DNA of 36,093 nucleotides from CAZHYM01 sp964536785 (lineage in GTDB: Bacteria; Patescibacteriota; Saccharimonadia; Saccharimonadales; Saccharimonadaceae). The position numbers and the translations under genes are program-made. The stretch's first letter is position 1, and every line of letters begins with the position of its first letter. Below are positions 23,972 to 31,600 of this stretch, in pieces. Where the stretch lies: NCBI GenBank assembly GCA_964536785.1, contig CAZHYM010000003.1, forward strand, positions 1 through 36,093, given 5' to 3'. The notes below the pieces were generated by a model. The model saw only the letters and a program-made list of their open reading frames with translations. It did not search any database and was not told the DNA's origin.

Positions 23972-26900
23972 TATCTTATATCCATCCTAAACACTACGAA
24001 AGCATCTTCCGGAGTTGTAACTTTTCTTCTTGTCCCAGTCTGACTTAAAACAACATTAGCGCGGTCGATAATTGGTTGTCTGAGCGACGATTTCTTTCTA
24101 ATCTCTAATCTACTCCAGCTAGAGGCAATATGGTTCAGATAATGTTGCTCCCCTTCAATTATTGGCTGATTAATTTTTCTGACGATTGCGCTAAAGGTCT
24201 CAGTCTTTTTATTTGGGATAGAGTTTTTGTAAATTGGGTCAACCTTGTTGCCAAACAGTGTTGGGTTGACTTTTTCTAGGGGCATTTTGTTGAGGGTCTT
24301 ATCAATTTCTATTTCGTAGGCTGACAGTGGACTAAGTTTGTCATAAGTTTCTTTTTGCTTCGCTGATAATGCGGATGTGTTAAATGGAACCACTGGCAAG
24401 CCAGCATTCTCTAAAGTTTGATTTAGTGAGCGAGCCATGATTACAGAATTCTTAGGGTCAATCTTTTGAATTCGCTCGAGATGTTTTTCAAGGTTGTCTG
24501 TTTTATTGTTTCGAGCGAGAGCTAGGAGTGAGCCGTTAATGATGTCTTGCTCATAGATAATTTTCTTGCCACGCGCATTGCCAGTCTTATCCTTGTCGAG
24601 ATAATTTGTGTCTTTTTTGGCGTATGGATCGAGGTTATTCAAACTCGTTTCAAATTTTGATCGGATATCAACATTGCTTCTCATTAGATCGAGGTTGCCG
24701 TTTGCAGTAACTAGCAATTCAGCAAGCTCAGTGTCTGTCCCGAGGATGTCGCTTATTTCTTCTGCTTGTTTGCCTGGGCTTATAACTGGTTTGGTGAACG
24801 CGTTAGGGTCGTTACGTACGGCCAGCATGGCCATGGTTTCGATGTCGCCATTAGTTTTAGCTAAATAACTGGCATTTCTAAAACTCTGATCGATTTCTTC
24901 CCTAGTAGCGCCTGCGCGCAGGGCTTCTTGCTCAGACAAGTCATAATAGGTTTTGTCGCTAACCATATTGTTGGCCAGGTTGGCGATGCTGGCGAGATGG
25001 AAGTTAAAATCTGACTTACCGCCCCTGCTCTTAATTAAGTTATAATTTGTTTTTTGCGCTTCATTTAACTGGCTGTATTCACTAGAGTTTTCGCCGTTCA
25101 TAACCGACAGATAAAGCAGATTGTCGTTACTAAGTAAATCACGGTAGCCTTTTTGTTCTTTGTAATTTTGTGATTTACGGGCGAGTAATACTTTATCGCC
25201 TGCTCCATAGGTTAGGCTATTGAGTTTTCTAGAGCCAAGCCACTTGCTACCTAGTCCGCCTTGGTTTTGGTTAATTTTCCGTGGAATTCTGTCAAATGCC
25301 GTTTTACGTTTTCGTGCAGCTTCTTGATCTAGATCTTTACTTAGCATGTGCATCGAGCTAGCTTTTTTGGCCATGCCAGGTAAACCGTTCAGTGAACCGG
25401 ATAATTTAGCGCCAACTTCAGGTATTTGATTGACTAAGCCGATAATTATCTTTGGAATAGCTAAAATTGCCGCATAAGGCAGAATAACTGCAATCAAGCC
25501 AGGGATTGACTTTGTTTCTGAGTTTAAGGCTCTGACAAATTCTGCTGACCCGAAAATGAAAGCTGATAGCGGATAAATTAGTAAGATGCCGGAGTAGTAT
25601 TTTAGCCACTTTTTAAAGAAATTTTGTCCACCTGGCAGTAGTAACATCAGTAAAGCAATCGGTAACATGATCGCTGAAGCAATCACTACAAATTGGCGGA
25701 AAGAGAACAAAAATATTATAAATAAAATAGCAATGATAACGACGAGTATGGCCAGGAGTGTTAAATTAAATAAACTAAATAGCCCATAAGCTACAGCCCC
25801 GGCCCCGACCGTGGCTCCGATTCCCATTCTGAGTATGTAAGTTCCGATATTTACCTCTTTAGTTCCGCCCGAGAAGCTAGCGATCAAATTTTTTATTCCG
25901 GCTCCGGCGATGTTTGACAAGTCAAGGCTGATTTTAAGCAGGTAAATTGAAATATTAATTAATATAGCAATAACAATTATTCGCGGAAGAGACTTCTTAA
26001 TCTGATAGTTAGTTAGCCCGATGCCAGTGATGTACGAAAATATTACGGCCATAAATGCGAAAACTAAACCAATATTTGCTATATTTCGGGAGTATCCCCA
26101 AGCAATTTCCGTTTTTTCATTAAGCAAACTGGGGCTTAACTCCATGGTCTTGTCTTTATTGTATTCAATTTCGTTTGCTAGTTTAGCGCCGGTTGCCGCA
26201 CTTGGACACAGTGCCCAGCGTGCATTTTTTTGTTCACCATTTATCTGAGAACAGATATTGTCGAGGCCCAAGTCGACGGCCATTGATTTTTGGTAACATT
26301 GCAAAGCGTTGTATTTGCAGGCGATTCTATCTTCATTGCTACCCGGATATTTCTCACACATTGAGATTAATAGCTGTGGTAATTTTTGGTTCAACTCGGC
26401 CTCAGATACTGGAGGCTCGATATCAATAATCCCTTCAGTTGAACCACTTTTGTAGCCGGCAGTTTTTACGCCACTAGTATCGTAGTTGTACCCGTACCCC
26501 GGCGATATGACCGTGCAGTTCGGTTCGTTTCGGTCTTCTACTAATTTTTCGACTACTAAATCGCTGAATGATTTAGTTTTGTTTTCTTCTAGCCTTAGCT
26601 CATTTAGTATGTAAGACCTGTCGCTAGTGTTTGGCGGACACTGTTCGCAGGATGTAGAGACAAAATTGTTTAGAGCCTGACGTGCTTCTGGAGAATCAAT
26701 CGTGCCATAACGCTTGATAATGTCGTCCACATTGCAGGAAGTCGTGCATCTATTATCTATCTCTTTGACCTTATCTAACCTTAAGCTGAAATCATCGCTT
26801 TTGTTTAAAGCTGGGAAATCATAGCCCATGAAGCTATTAATGTCGTTGCTATCTTTTTTAAGGTAAATTGTTCGCCCGATTTTTTGATCAACCAATAGTC

Positions 26901-27780
26901 TAGAGATGACAATTCCGACGTCTTTAGTATCGATTTCAGCATTTTCATCAGGAACATAATCGACGCAGTTCATTAGTATGTCACCGCCGATTAGAGCCTG
27001 TTCTTCTACTGTGAAAAGCAAAAACTCTTTTCGCTTGTCGCCAAATATGATGCGTTTAATCAGCTCCGGCGCTCCGTCACAGGCCATGGCTTTAGCTGTA
27101 CTGTTATCAGAAGGTTTTAGGCTTACGTTTAATAAGTCTGTTAGTTTATGAGTGAATGGATTACCGTTCGCATCGGTGGTTTGAATGCACCTCTCAGTTT
27201 TACTCCCAGCCTTTTTTTCGAAAAACTGATTTGTTACTGTCGCGCTGTCTGAATTATTATCAAACTTAACCTCGATTCCCATCCCCCAGCCATAACCACC
27301 AAATCCATCTATCTTATCGGCAAAATAATCTAAAAAGCTAGATGAGTATTGGGCTTTATCAACGCCAAAAGTTTGGATACGCTTAAAAACAATTTCTCCT
27401 CTTTCCTTGTTTATGCCATACTCACTGCTCACCCCATCAGGCACAGACTGGATTAAAGGCTTCCAGATTCCTCCCGACAGGACAATTTTGTCTGCAAATT
27501 TGTCGGTCCGATTTTGCTTAGTGAAATACATAACCGAGCCGGTAGCTATCCGGCAAGTTTCGTTTTCATCAGGTAAGCCTGCTCCGCAGTAGCATCTAGA
27601 GCCGTCAGCATTGCATGTCATAGTGCCTTGCTGACAGTACGGGTCAGCGCACCTCAGGCCATCGCTGTATTCGACGCAGCCCTCAATTGCAGCACTAACT
27701 GGCATCGTTAGGCTTGAATTTAATCCAAAAAACAGGCCGAAGGCCATGATTAGCTTAAGGATGTTTCTCCACCTGTTCAT
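23971..27780 (-). CDS. Giant VirB6-like T4SS membrane protein (paralog 2)
   Basis: At 1269 residues this is the largest protein of the window. It has a signal peptide (about 8-31, ending VSA), then a Cys-dense segment (about 34-80, including CADPYCQQGTMTC and CYCGAGLP), a long external domain with further CxxC pairs to ~residue 550, a membrane core (about 560-790) opening with AWGYSRNIANIGLVFAFMAV and NYQIKKSLPRIIVIAILINI then LDLSNIAGAG, and a ~470-residue soluble C-terminal domain. The Cys-rich external part suggests a disulfide-stabilised surface domain. It leads the four-gene VirB6 operon (27780 to 16374) and starts 11 nt after a TATAAT, downstream of the lipoprotein gene's terminator. 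Confidence 0.9.
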   Translation of the reverse strand: MNRWRNILKLIMAFGLFFGLNSSLTMPVSAAIEGCVEYSDGLRCADPYCQQGTMTCNADGSRCYCGAGLPDENETCRIATGSVMYFTKQNRTDKFADKIVLSGGIWKPLIQSVPDGVSSEYGINKERGEIVFKRIQTFGVDKAQYSSSFLDYFADKIDGFGGYGWGMGIEVKFDNNSDSATVTNQFFEKKAGSKTERCIQTTDANGNPFTHKLTDLLNVSLKPSDNSTAKAMACDGAPELIKRIIFGDKRKEFLLFTVEEQALIGGDILMNCVDYVPDENAEIDTKDVGIVISRLLVDQKIGRTIYLKKDSNDINSFMGYDFPALNKSDDFSLRLDKVKEIDNRCTTSCNVDDIIKRYGTIDSPEARQALNNFVSTSCEQCPPNTSDRSYILNELRLEENKTKSFSDLVVEKLVEDRNEPNCTVISPGYGYNYDTSGVKTAGYKSGSTEGIIDIEPPVSEAELNQKLPQLLISMCEKYPGSNEDRIACKYNALQCYQKSMAVDLGLDNICSQINGEQKNARWALCPSAATGAKLANEIEYNKDKTMELSPSLLNEKTEIAWGYSRNIANIGLVFAFMAVIFSYITGIGLTNYQIKKSLPRIIVIAILINISIYLLKISLDLSNIAGAGIKNLIASFSGGTKEVNIGTYILRMGIGATVGAGAVAYGLFSLFNLTLLAILVVIIAILFIIFLFSFRQFVVIASAIMLPIALLMLLLPGGQNFFKKWLKYYSGILLIYPLSAFIFGSAEFVRALNSETKSIPGLIAVILPYAAILAIPKIIIGLVNQIPEVGAKLSGSLNGLPGMAKKASSMHMLSKDLDQEAARKRKTAFDRIPRKINQNQGGLGSKWLGSRKLNSLTYGAGDKVLLARKSQNYKEQKGYRDLLSNDNLLYLSVMNGENSSEYSQLNEAQKTNYNLIKSRGGKSDFNFHLASIANLANNMVSDKTYYDLSEQEALRAGATREEIDQSFRNASYLAKTNGDIETMAMLAVRNDPNAFTKPVISPGKQAEEISDILGTDTELAELLVTANGNLDLMRSNVDIRSKFETSLNNLDPYAKKDTNYLDKDKTGNARGKKIIYEQDIINGSLLALARNNKTDNLEKHLERIQKIDPKNSVIMARSLNQTLENAGLPVVPFNTSALSAKQKETYDKLSPLSAYEIEIDKTLNKMPLEKVNPTLFGNKVDPIYKNSIPNKKTETFSAIVRKINQPIIEGEQHYLNHIASSWSRLEIRKKSSLRQPIIDRANVVLSQTGTRRKVTTPEDAFVVFRMDIR

Positions 27781-27791
27781 CTCTAGTCATA

Positions 27792-27797
27792 ATTATA
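27792..27797 (-). promoter_or_regulatory. -10 box for the VirB6 operon
   Basis: A perfect TATAAT (minus strand, in GTGTATAATTA) ends 11 nt before the ATG at 27780, implying a leader of only ~4 nt. The same 11-mer precedes the 28509-31511 gene. Both follow a terminator, and neither has a convincing -35. The position right after the terminator of the lipoprotein gene supports an independent start. Confidence 0.45.
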
Positions 27798-27824
27798 CAC
27801 TGCTTATGATTAAAAAATAAAGAA

Positions 27825-27846
27825 AAGCACCACATGTGTGGTGCTT
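27825..27846 (-). terminator. Intrinsic terminator of the lipoprotein gene
   Basis: AAGCACCACA (27825-27834) and TGTGGTGCTT (27837-27846) form a GC-rich stem, followed on the minus strand by a T-rich tract (TTCTTTATTTTTT). It lies 6 nt beyond the lipoprotein stop codon, insulating that gene from the VirB6 operon. Confidence 0.9.
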
Positions 27847-27852
27847 AAAATG

Positions 27853-28410
27853 TTATTTTCTGCCCAAGATGAGATCCCAGGTAACAGGGTATTCCAGATT
27901 ATCTTCGCTTCTGTCTGTACTGATCGTGAAAAGGCTGTTCTCAATTTGATCAGTTACTGTTGCTCCAATTTTTTTTTCAAGATATCTCTTGGTAGACTGT
28001 ATAACAATCAAAATATCGACCGCAACATCGACATTTGTATTTTGTAAAATTTCCCAACTCTCGTCTGTAAATCGGATCAGTACGTCACCATTGTTTAAGC
28101 TCATTGCTTGTCGAAGCGGTAAGGAATAAGCATCGCCCGAGAATCCATGATCAGTAAATTTTGCTTCTCTAAAGGTGTAGGCATAATCCTCTGCGTAGCC
28201 TTCAAAAAGTTTTTCGAGATCAGGTTTTTGAGAGTAATCTCTCAAATCAATATACGGGACAGGTATCTCTGCTTGAGGATAAGTAGTAGCTTTTGTCTGT
28301 TTCTCGGGTGCAGTCTGGGATGCGGCAGTTTTGCTAGCACAGGCGGAAAGAGATGAGACAGTGATGGCAATCAGTAATGTAACAATAACATTATTAAAAT
28401 ACTTCTTCAT
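27853..28410 (-). CDS. Predicted lipoprotein, unknown function, inside the T4SS cluster
   Basis: The 185-residue protein has a lipoprotein signal peptide ending in the lipobox LSAC (Cys24), then a Thr/Pro/Gln-rich tether (25-50) and a ~130-residue folded domain. I do not recognise the family; the end reads YPVTWDLILGRK. After Cys24 no Cys or membrane helix is seen. It is a stand-alone unit with a good promoter, the strongest SD of the window (AAAGGAGG) and a terminator, in contrast to its neighbours, so it may be expressed at a higher level. Small lipoproteins (VirB7) belong to some T4SSs, but there is no sequence support for that here; an inserted unrelated gene is equally possible. Confidence 0.85.
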   Translation of the reverse strand: MKKYFNNVIVTLLIAITVSSLSACASKTAASQTAPEKQTKATTYPQAEIPVPYIDLRDYSQKPDLEKLFEGYAEDYAYTFREAKFTDHGFSGDAYSLPLRQAMSLNNGDVLIRFTDESWEILQNTNVDVAVDILIVIQSTKRYLEKKIGATVTDQIENSLFTISTDRSEDNLEYPVTWDLILGRK

Positions 28411-28464
28411 GTGGCCACCCTCCTTTCGCCTGGGTCACAGACGACTGCCAATTTCGATATTTAT

Positions 28465-28493
28465 ATTATACCACAGATTAGAAATTCAATCAA
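28465..28493 (-). promoter_or_regulatory. Promoter of the lipoprotein gene
   Basis: TTGATT (28493-28488) and a perfect TATAAT (28470-28465) are 17 nt apart on the minus strand. A start near 28458 gives a ~48-nt leader with the AAAGGAGG SD about 8-10 nt before the ATG. It lies just beyond the stop of the M23 gene at 28509. Confidence 0.78.
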
Positions 28494-28508
28494 CACTATG
28501 GTAAAAAA

Positions 28509-31500
28509 TTAGTAAGGTGAATAAATCGCTGCGCCAGAGTTGGTCGTTCGGCTTGGGGGCGAATAGCTTGCCGGCGGATCCATATAAGTCCAAGGGTTGA
28601 CGCTGTCTGTAGAACTGGCTGAACTAGGCTCGGGATAAATGCTAAAGTGCAAGTGCAGCCCAGTTTGGGCCGACCCAGTAGCGCCCATAGTAGCAATTTC
28701 CATAGACTGATTTACAATGTCTCCGACTTTGACTTTGACTGAACCTTCTGCCAAATGGAAATACTTTGAGGTTAGACGTTTGCCGTCTGACAAAGTGTGT
28801 TCGATAATGACGTAAACTCCGCCTACGCTGTCCGTCCCCGTCGCTTTGACTGTGCCGGGCATGAAGGCAATGATTGGGGTTGGCGTCGTAGTCGCTAGGT
28901 CGACGCCATCGTGAAAACTCATGACACATTTACCCGTCTCGGCTAGCTCGAGTGGATCACAGCGCTGTCCCCACTCTGATGTAACGGTTACTGAAGTGGA
29001 CTTTACTGGTAAAACGCCTTTGTAGGCCGAGGTTGAACTTCCCAGAGAAGTATAATTTGCGGCTTGGCCTTCTAGCTGACAATTTTCGCCTTCGTCTAAG
29101 CGACATTGAATATTTTCATCTAANNNNNNNNNNNNNNNNNNNNNNNNNNNNNNNNNNNNNNNNNNNNNNNNNNNNNNNNNNNNNNNNNNNNNNNNNNNNN
29201 NNNNNNNNNNNNNNNNNNNNNNNTCATCTTTACTTGGGTCACAGCCCTCGGGACTTCGATCAAAAAAATTATCAATATTTTCCGGAGCTGCTAGGTAGTT
29301 GACAACTGCGTCTGGCGTAAAAGCTGGATGTTCGTAAGCGTTTTCTGGGATGCCGATAATGGGAACGCACATTGGGTCGGTGGCAACACCCATCTCATTA
29401 AGAATCGGGTCTTTGCAGGCTGATAGATAAGCTTCATCTCCAGCTTCGGCCTCGGCATAGGCTAAAGCTTGAGAACCAGGTAAAATTGATCCAAATGATT
29501 TAAAGCCAATGCTTGCAATCGTCTGCATTCGGCTAAAGAAATTGGCGGTTTTTACAGAATAAGGCATCAGATTGGCCATGATAGTTCCCATAAAAGTATA
29601 GCTAGTCGAAGTGTCAAATGGACTTTTTTGTCTACGAATCATTTCGGCATTTAGGGCTATCATATCACGCTGAGAACGCATAGTAACTTTGGCATCTTCT
29701 TTGGTCATTGTTCCGCCACCATTGGCCATAGCCGTTTGGCTAAAGGTATAACTTGATCCAGCCGCAAGCGCATTACCGAGTAAATTGGGCGTCATCGATC
29801 TATCGAAGATTCCGCCACCCATAGCTCCGATAATGGCTGAACCGATAGAAGCAGCCACACTCTGGATTATCATGCCACTGATTTGGTCTTGGCCTAACTC
29901 TATTCCGACCTTAAAAAAGCCTGAAATTATTCCCCCGCCTGATGCGAAAGTAAAGACTAGCGAAGCTGCATTTAGGAAGAATCCAAGTTTAGAGTTCATA
30001 ATGTTGTTGAATGTACCGCAGAATTCATTCAGATTCTCATTGTTATAACTTTCAAGAGTTTTAGCTATGCCTTCACTTGCGCCGATTTGGGTAACTTGGG
30101 CTTCATTGTCACCTAGGAAACTTTTAACGGAGCCAGGGTCAGAGATGGCTTTAAGACCAATAGCGTCAGCAGCGGTGCCGATGCTGTTTACTTCATTATC
30201 GCCGATTAAATCTGATTCAGCCGCCCAGACAAGCCCGGCGAATATTCCGCTAGGGGCTAGATAGGACGTGGTTTCGCTTTTGCCTAAGCCAACATATTTA
30301 TCGCCAAGTGCCGAAATCTCTTCTTCGGTTAAGCCGTCTTCACCATCAAGTTTTATTCGGTCGGCTTCAGACATGAATAGAGAAGCTACTTTAGCTGCGG
30401 CCATGGCCTTGTTGACTTTATGAACTAGCACTGCTTTTTGGATTAAATTATAGCCACCACATACCGAAGAAGAAACTAAGGTAGCCAAACCTAGCCCACC
30501 AATTATTTTTGAGGCTTTTTGAAAAGTTGTTGGTTTATTAAGACTAGCATCCAAACTTTCCAAATTATTTTTAGTGGTTTCAACGTCGGAGTCTGGAGGT
30601 ACTTTATCGGGATCTATGTCTGTGTTGATATCAGATGGGTCTCTCGGGTAGTTGTTCGCCTCGTCAATGCCGTCATTTAATTTATCCACCGCGCTGCGGG
30701 TTGTGTCTCCGTCGGCGTCTGTTGTAGTTCTAGTAAAACTTCTCGTTCCGTCTGTAATTAGGCCTAGGACGCTTTTTACCTTGTTAAATGCCGCATCGGC
30801 TTTAGTCCCGACGGTACCTCGCATGGCTTTATTCCATTTGGTATTTAATTCGATATCGTTGTTTATGGTAGTTTTAAATTCGGCGGCGTCTAGCTCAAGG
30901 GGCGTCATTTTGATTCCATCGTTATTAGCTATGCTGATTGAATCAATTCTCTGACGCCCAAAAGTTGTCTCAGTCGATTTGATATCAAATCCTGCGGATT
31001 GAAGTCGAGCTAATTGAGAATTGCTAACAGTGCTATAACGAGTAGTTTTCTTTAAGAAAAAAGATGTTTTAGTCTTTGTTCCACCAGGAACATCAGGGTC
31101 CATAATATTTGCTGATAAACTCAGTCGTCTCCTCGAATTCATGTGCCCTGGGGTGTTGATATAGCTATTGCTCAGAGTCTCATTGATATAAGTCATCATT
31201 GAAAAAGGCGCACTACCGATCAGAAAGGCCGATCCCCCTCCTAGTATGGCAATTAAAAACAGGGTGATCGGTCCGGTTTTTTTAATTTTACCGTTTGTAA
31301 ACAATTTTGATGTTAGTTTGCCCGTCAATTTATTTTGAGCCGGAGTCGAACCTTGAGCTTCGTTTTCAGCTTCTAATACGCTATCGGTATCGCCGGGCTT
31401 GTAACGAAAACTGCTGGCCTCTTCTGGGTTAGCTTCTTGAGAACTTAAAAATTTCTCAGCGACATCGTCGCCATTCATATTATCATTCGAGTTATAGTTT

Positions 31501-31511
31501 TCTTCTGGCAT
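28509..31511 (-). CDS. Large membrane-anchored M23 peptidase, paralog of the 13663-16314 protein; contains an assembly gap
   Basis: About 1000 residues including 34 unknown ones across the N gap. It has an acidic cytoplasmic N terminus (1-76), a membrane helix (about 80-104), a long external region with hydrophobic stretches near 510-570, the SPFD..YTFMG motif (near 629) shared with the other M23 protein, and a C-terminal M23 domain with H867 and D871 (HDGVDLA), HTLSDGKRLTSKYFH, and HLH 953-955. Residue numbers after the gap assume 100 bases. A Pro/Ser-rich end follows the catalytic domain. The same frame is open and paralog-like on both sides of the gap, so this is one gene. No SD is seen; a TATAAT lies 24 nt upstream. 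Confidence 0.88.
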   Translation of the reverse strand: MPEENYNSNDNMNGDDVAEKFLSSQEANPEEASSFRYKPGDTDSVLEAENEAQGSTPAQNKLTGKLTSKLFTNGKIKKTGPITLFLIAILGGGSAFLIGSAPFSMMTYINETLSNSYINTPGHMNSRRRLSLSANIMDPDVPGGTKTKTSFFLKKTTRYSTVSNSQLARLQSAGFDIKSTETTFGRQRIDSISIANNDGIKMTPLELDAAEFKTTINNDIELNTKWNKAMRGTVGTKADAAFNKVKSVLGLITDGTRSFTRTTTDADGDTTRSAVDKLNDGIDEANNYPRDPSDINTDIDPDKVPPDSDVETTKNNLESLDASLNKPTTFQKASKIIGGLGLATLVSSSVCGGYNLIQKAVLVHKVNKAMAAAKVASLFMSEADRIKLDGEDGLTEEEISALGDKYVGLGKSETTSYLAPSGIFAGLVWAAESDLIGDNEVNSIGTAADAIGLKAISDPGSVKSFLGDNEAQVTQIGASEGIAKTLESYNNENLNEFCGTFNNIMNSKLGFFLNAASLVFTFASGGGIISGFFKVGIELGQDQISGMIIQSVAASIGSAIIGAMGGGIFDRSMTPNLLGNALAAGSSYTFSQTAMANGGGTMTKEDAKVTMRSQRDMIALNAEMIRRQKSPFDTSTSYTFMGTIMANLMPYSVKTANFFSRMQTIASIGFKSFGSILPGSQALAYAEAEAGDEAYLSACKDPILNEMGVATDPMCVPIIGIPENAYEHPAFTPDAVVNYLAAPENIDNFFDRSPEGCDPSKDXXXXXXXXXXXXXXXXXXXXXXXXXXXXXXXXXXLDENIQCRLDEGENCQLEGQAANYTSLGSSTSAYKGVLPVKSTSVTVTSEWGQRCDPLELAETGKCVMSFHDGVDLATTTPTPIIAFMPGTVKATGTDSVGGVYVIIEHTLSDGKRLTSKYFHLAEGSVKVKVGDIVNQSMEIATMGATGSAQTGLHLHFSIYPEPSSASSTDSVNPWTYMDPPASYSPPSRTTNSGAAIYSPY
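29124..29223. other. Assembly gap (100 N)
   Basis: Exactly 100 undetermined bases, the usual placeholder for a scaffold gap of unknown size, fall inside the M23 gene between the Cys-containing ...EGCDPSKD and the IQCRLDEGENCQ segments. The true distance is not known, so the length of the encoded protein is uncertain. Confidence 0.99.
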
Positions 31512-31535
31512 AGAACTTAAGCTTATTTTATATTA

Positions 31536-31541
31536 ATTATA
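31536..31541 (-). promoter_or_regulatory. -10 box for the 28509-31511 M23 gene
   Basis: A perfect TATAAT (minus strand) in the context GTGTATAATTA follows directly on the terminator at 31546-31572; a start ~7 nt downstream gives a leader of ~18 nt. There is no recognisable -35, as its place is occupied by the terminator stem. No SD is seen before the ATG. Confidence 0.4.
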
Positions 31542-31545
31542 CACT

Positions 31546-31572
31546 AAAACACCACGCGAGGCGTGGTGTTTT
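31546..31572 (-). terminator. Intrinsic terminator after the VirB6-like gene 31601-34282
   Basis: A perfect 12-bp inverted repeat, AAAACACCACGC (31546-31557) and GCGTGGTGTTTT (31561-31572), has a 3-nt loop. Read on the minus strand it ends in TTTT and an AT-rich tail. It lies 28 nt beyond the stop codon of the VirB6-like gene. Confidence 0.88.
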
Positions 31573-31600
31573 GAAGTGCTAGTTATGAGATTAGCGATAT

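Noticed and set aside
16374..23973. Possible recoding of TGA (as in Gracilibacteria/Absconditabacteria)
   Set aside because: TGA serves as the natural stop of the 16374-19124 and 21314-23971 genes, and conserved genes are full length with the standard code.
28411..28460. Riboswitch in the lipoprotein leader
   Set aside because: The ~48-nt leader is too short and only a 4-bp stem around the SD is seen; no known riboswitch motif.
28642..28929. Open frames overlapping the M23 domain in other frames (also 28496-28696 and 29033-29302)
   Set aside because: They are shadows of the M23 gene, which has clear catalytic motifs; the shadows have none.
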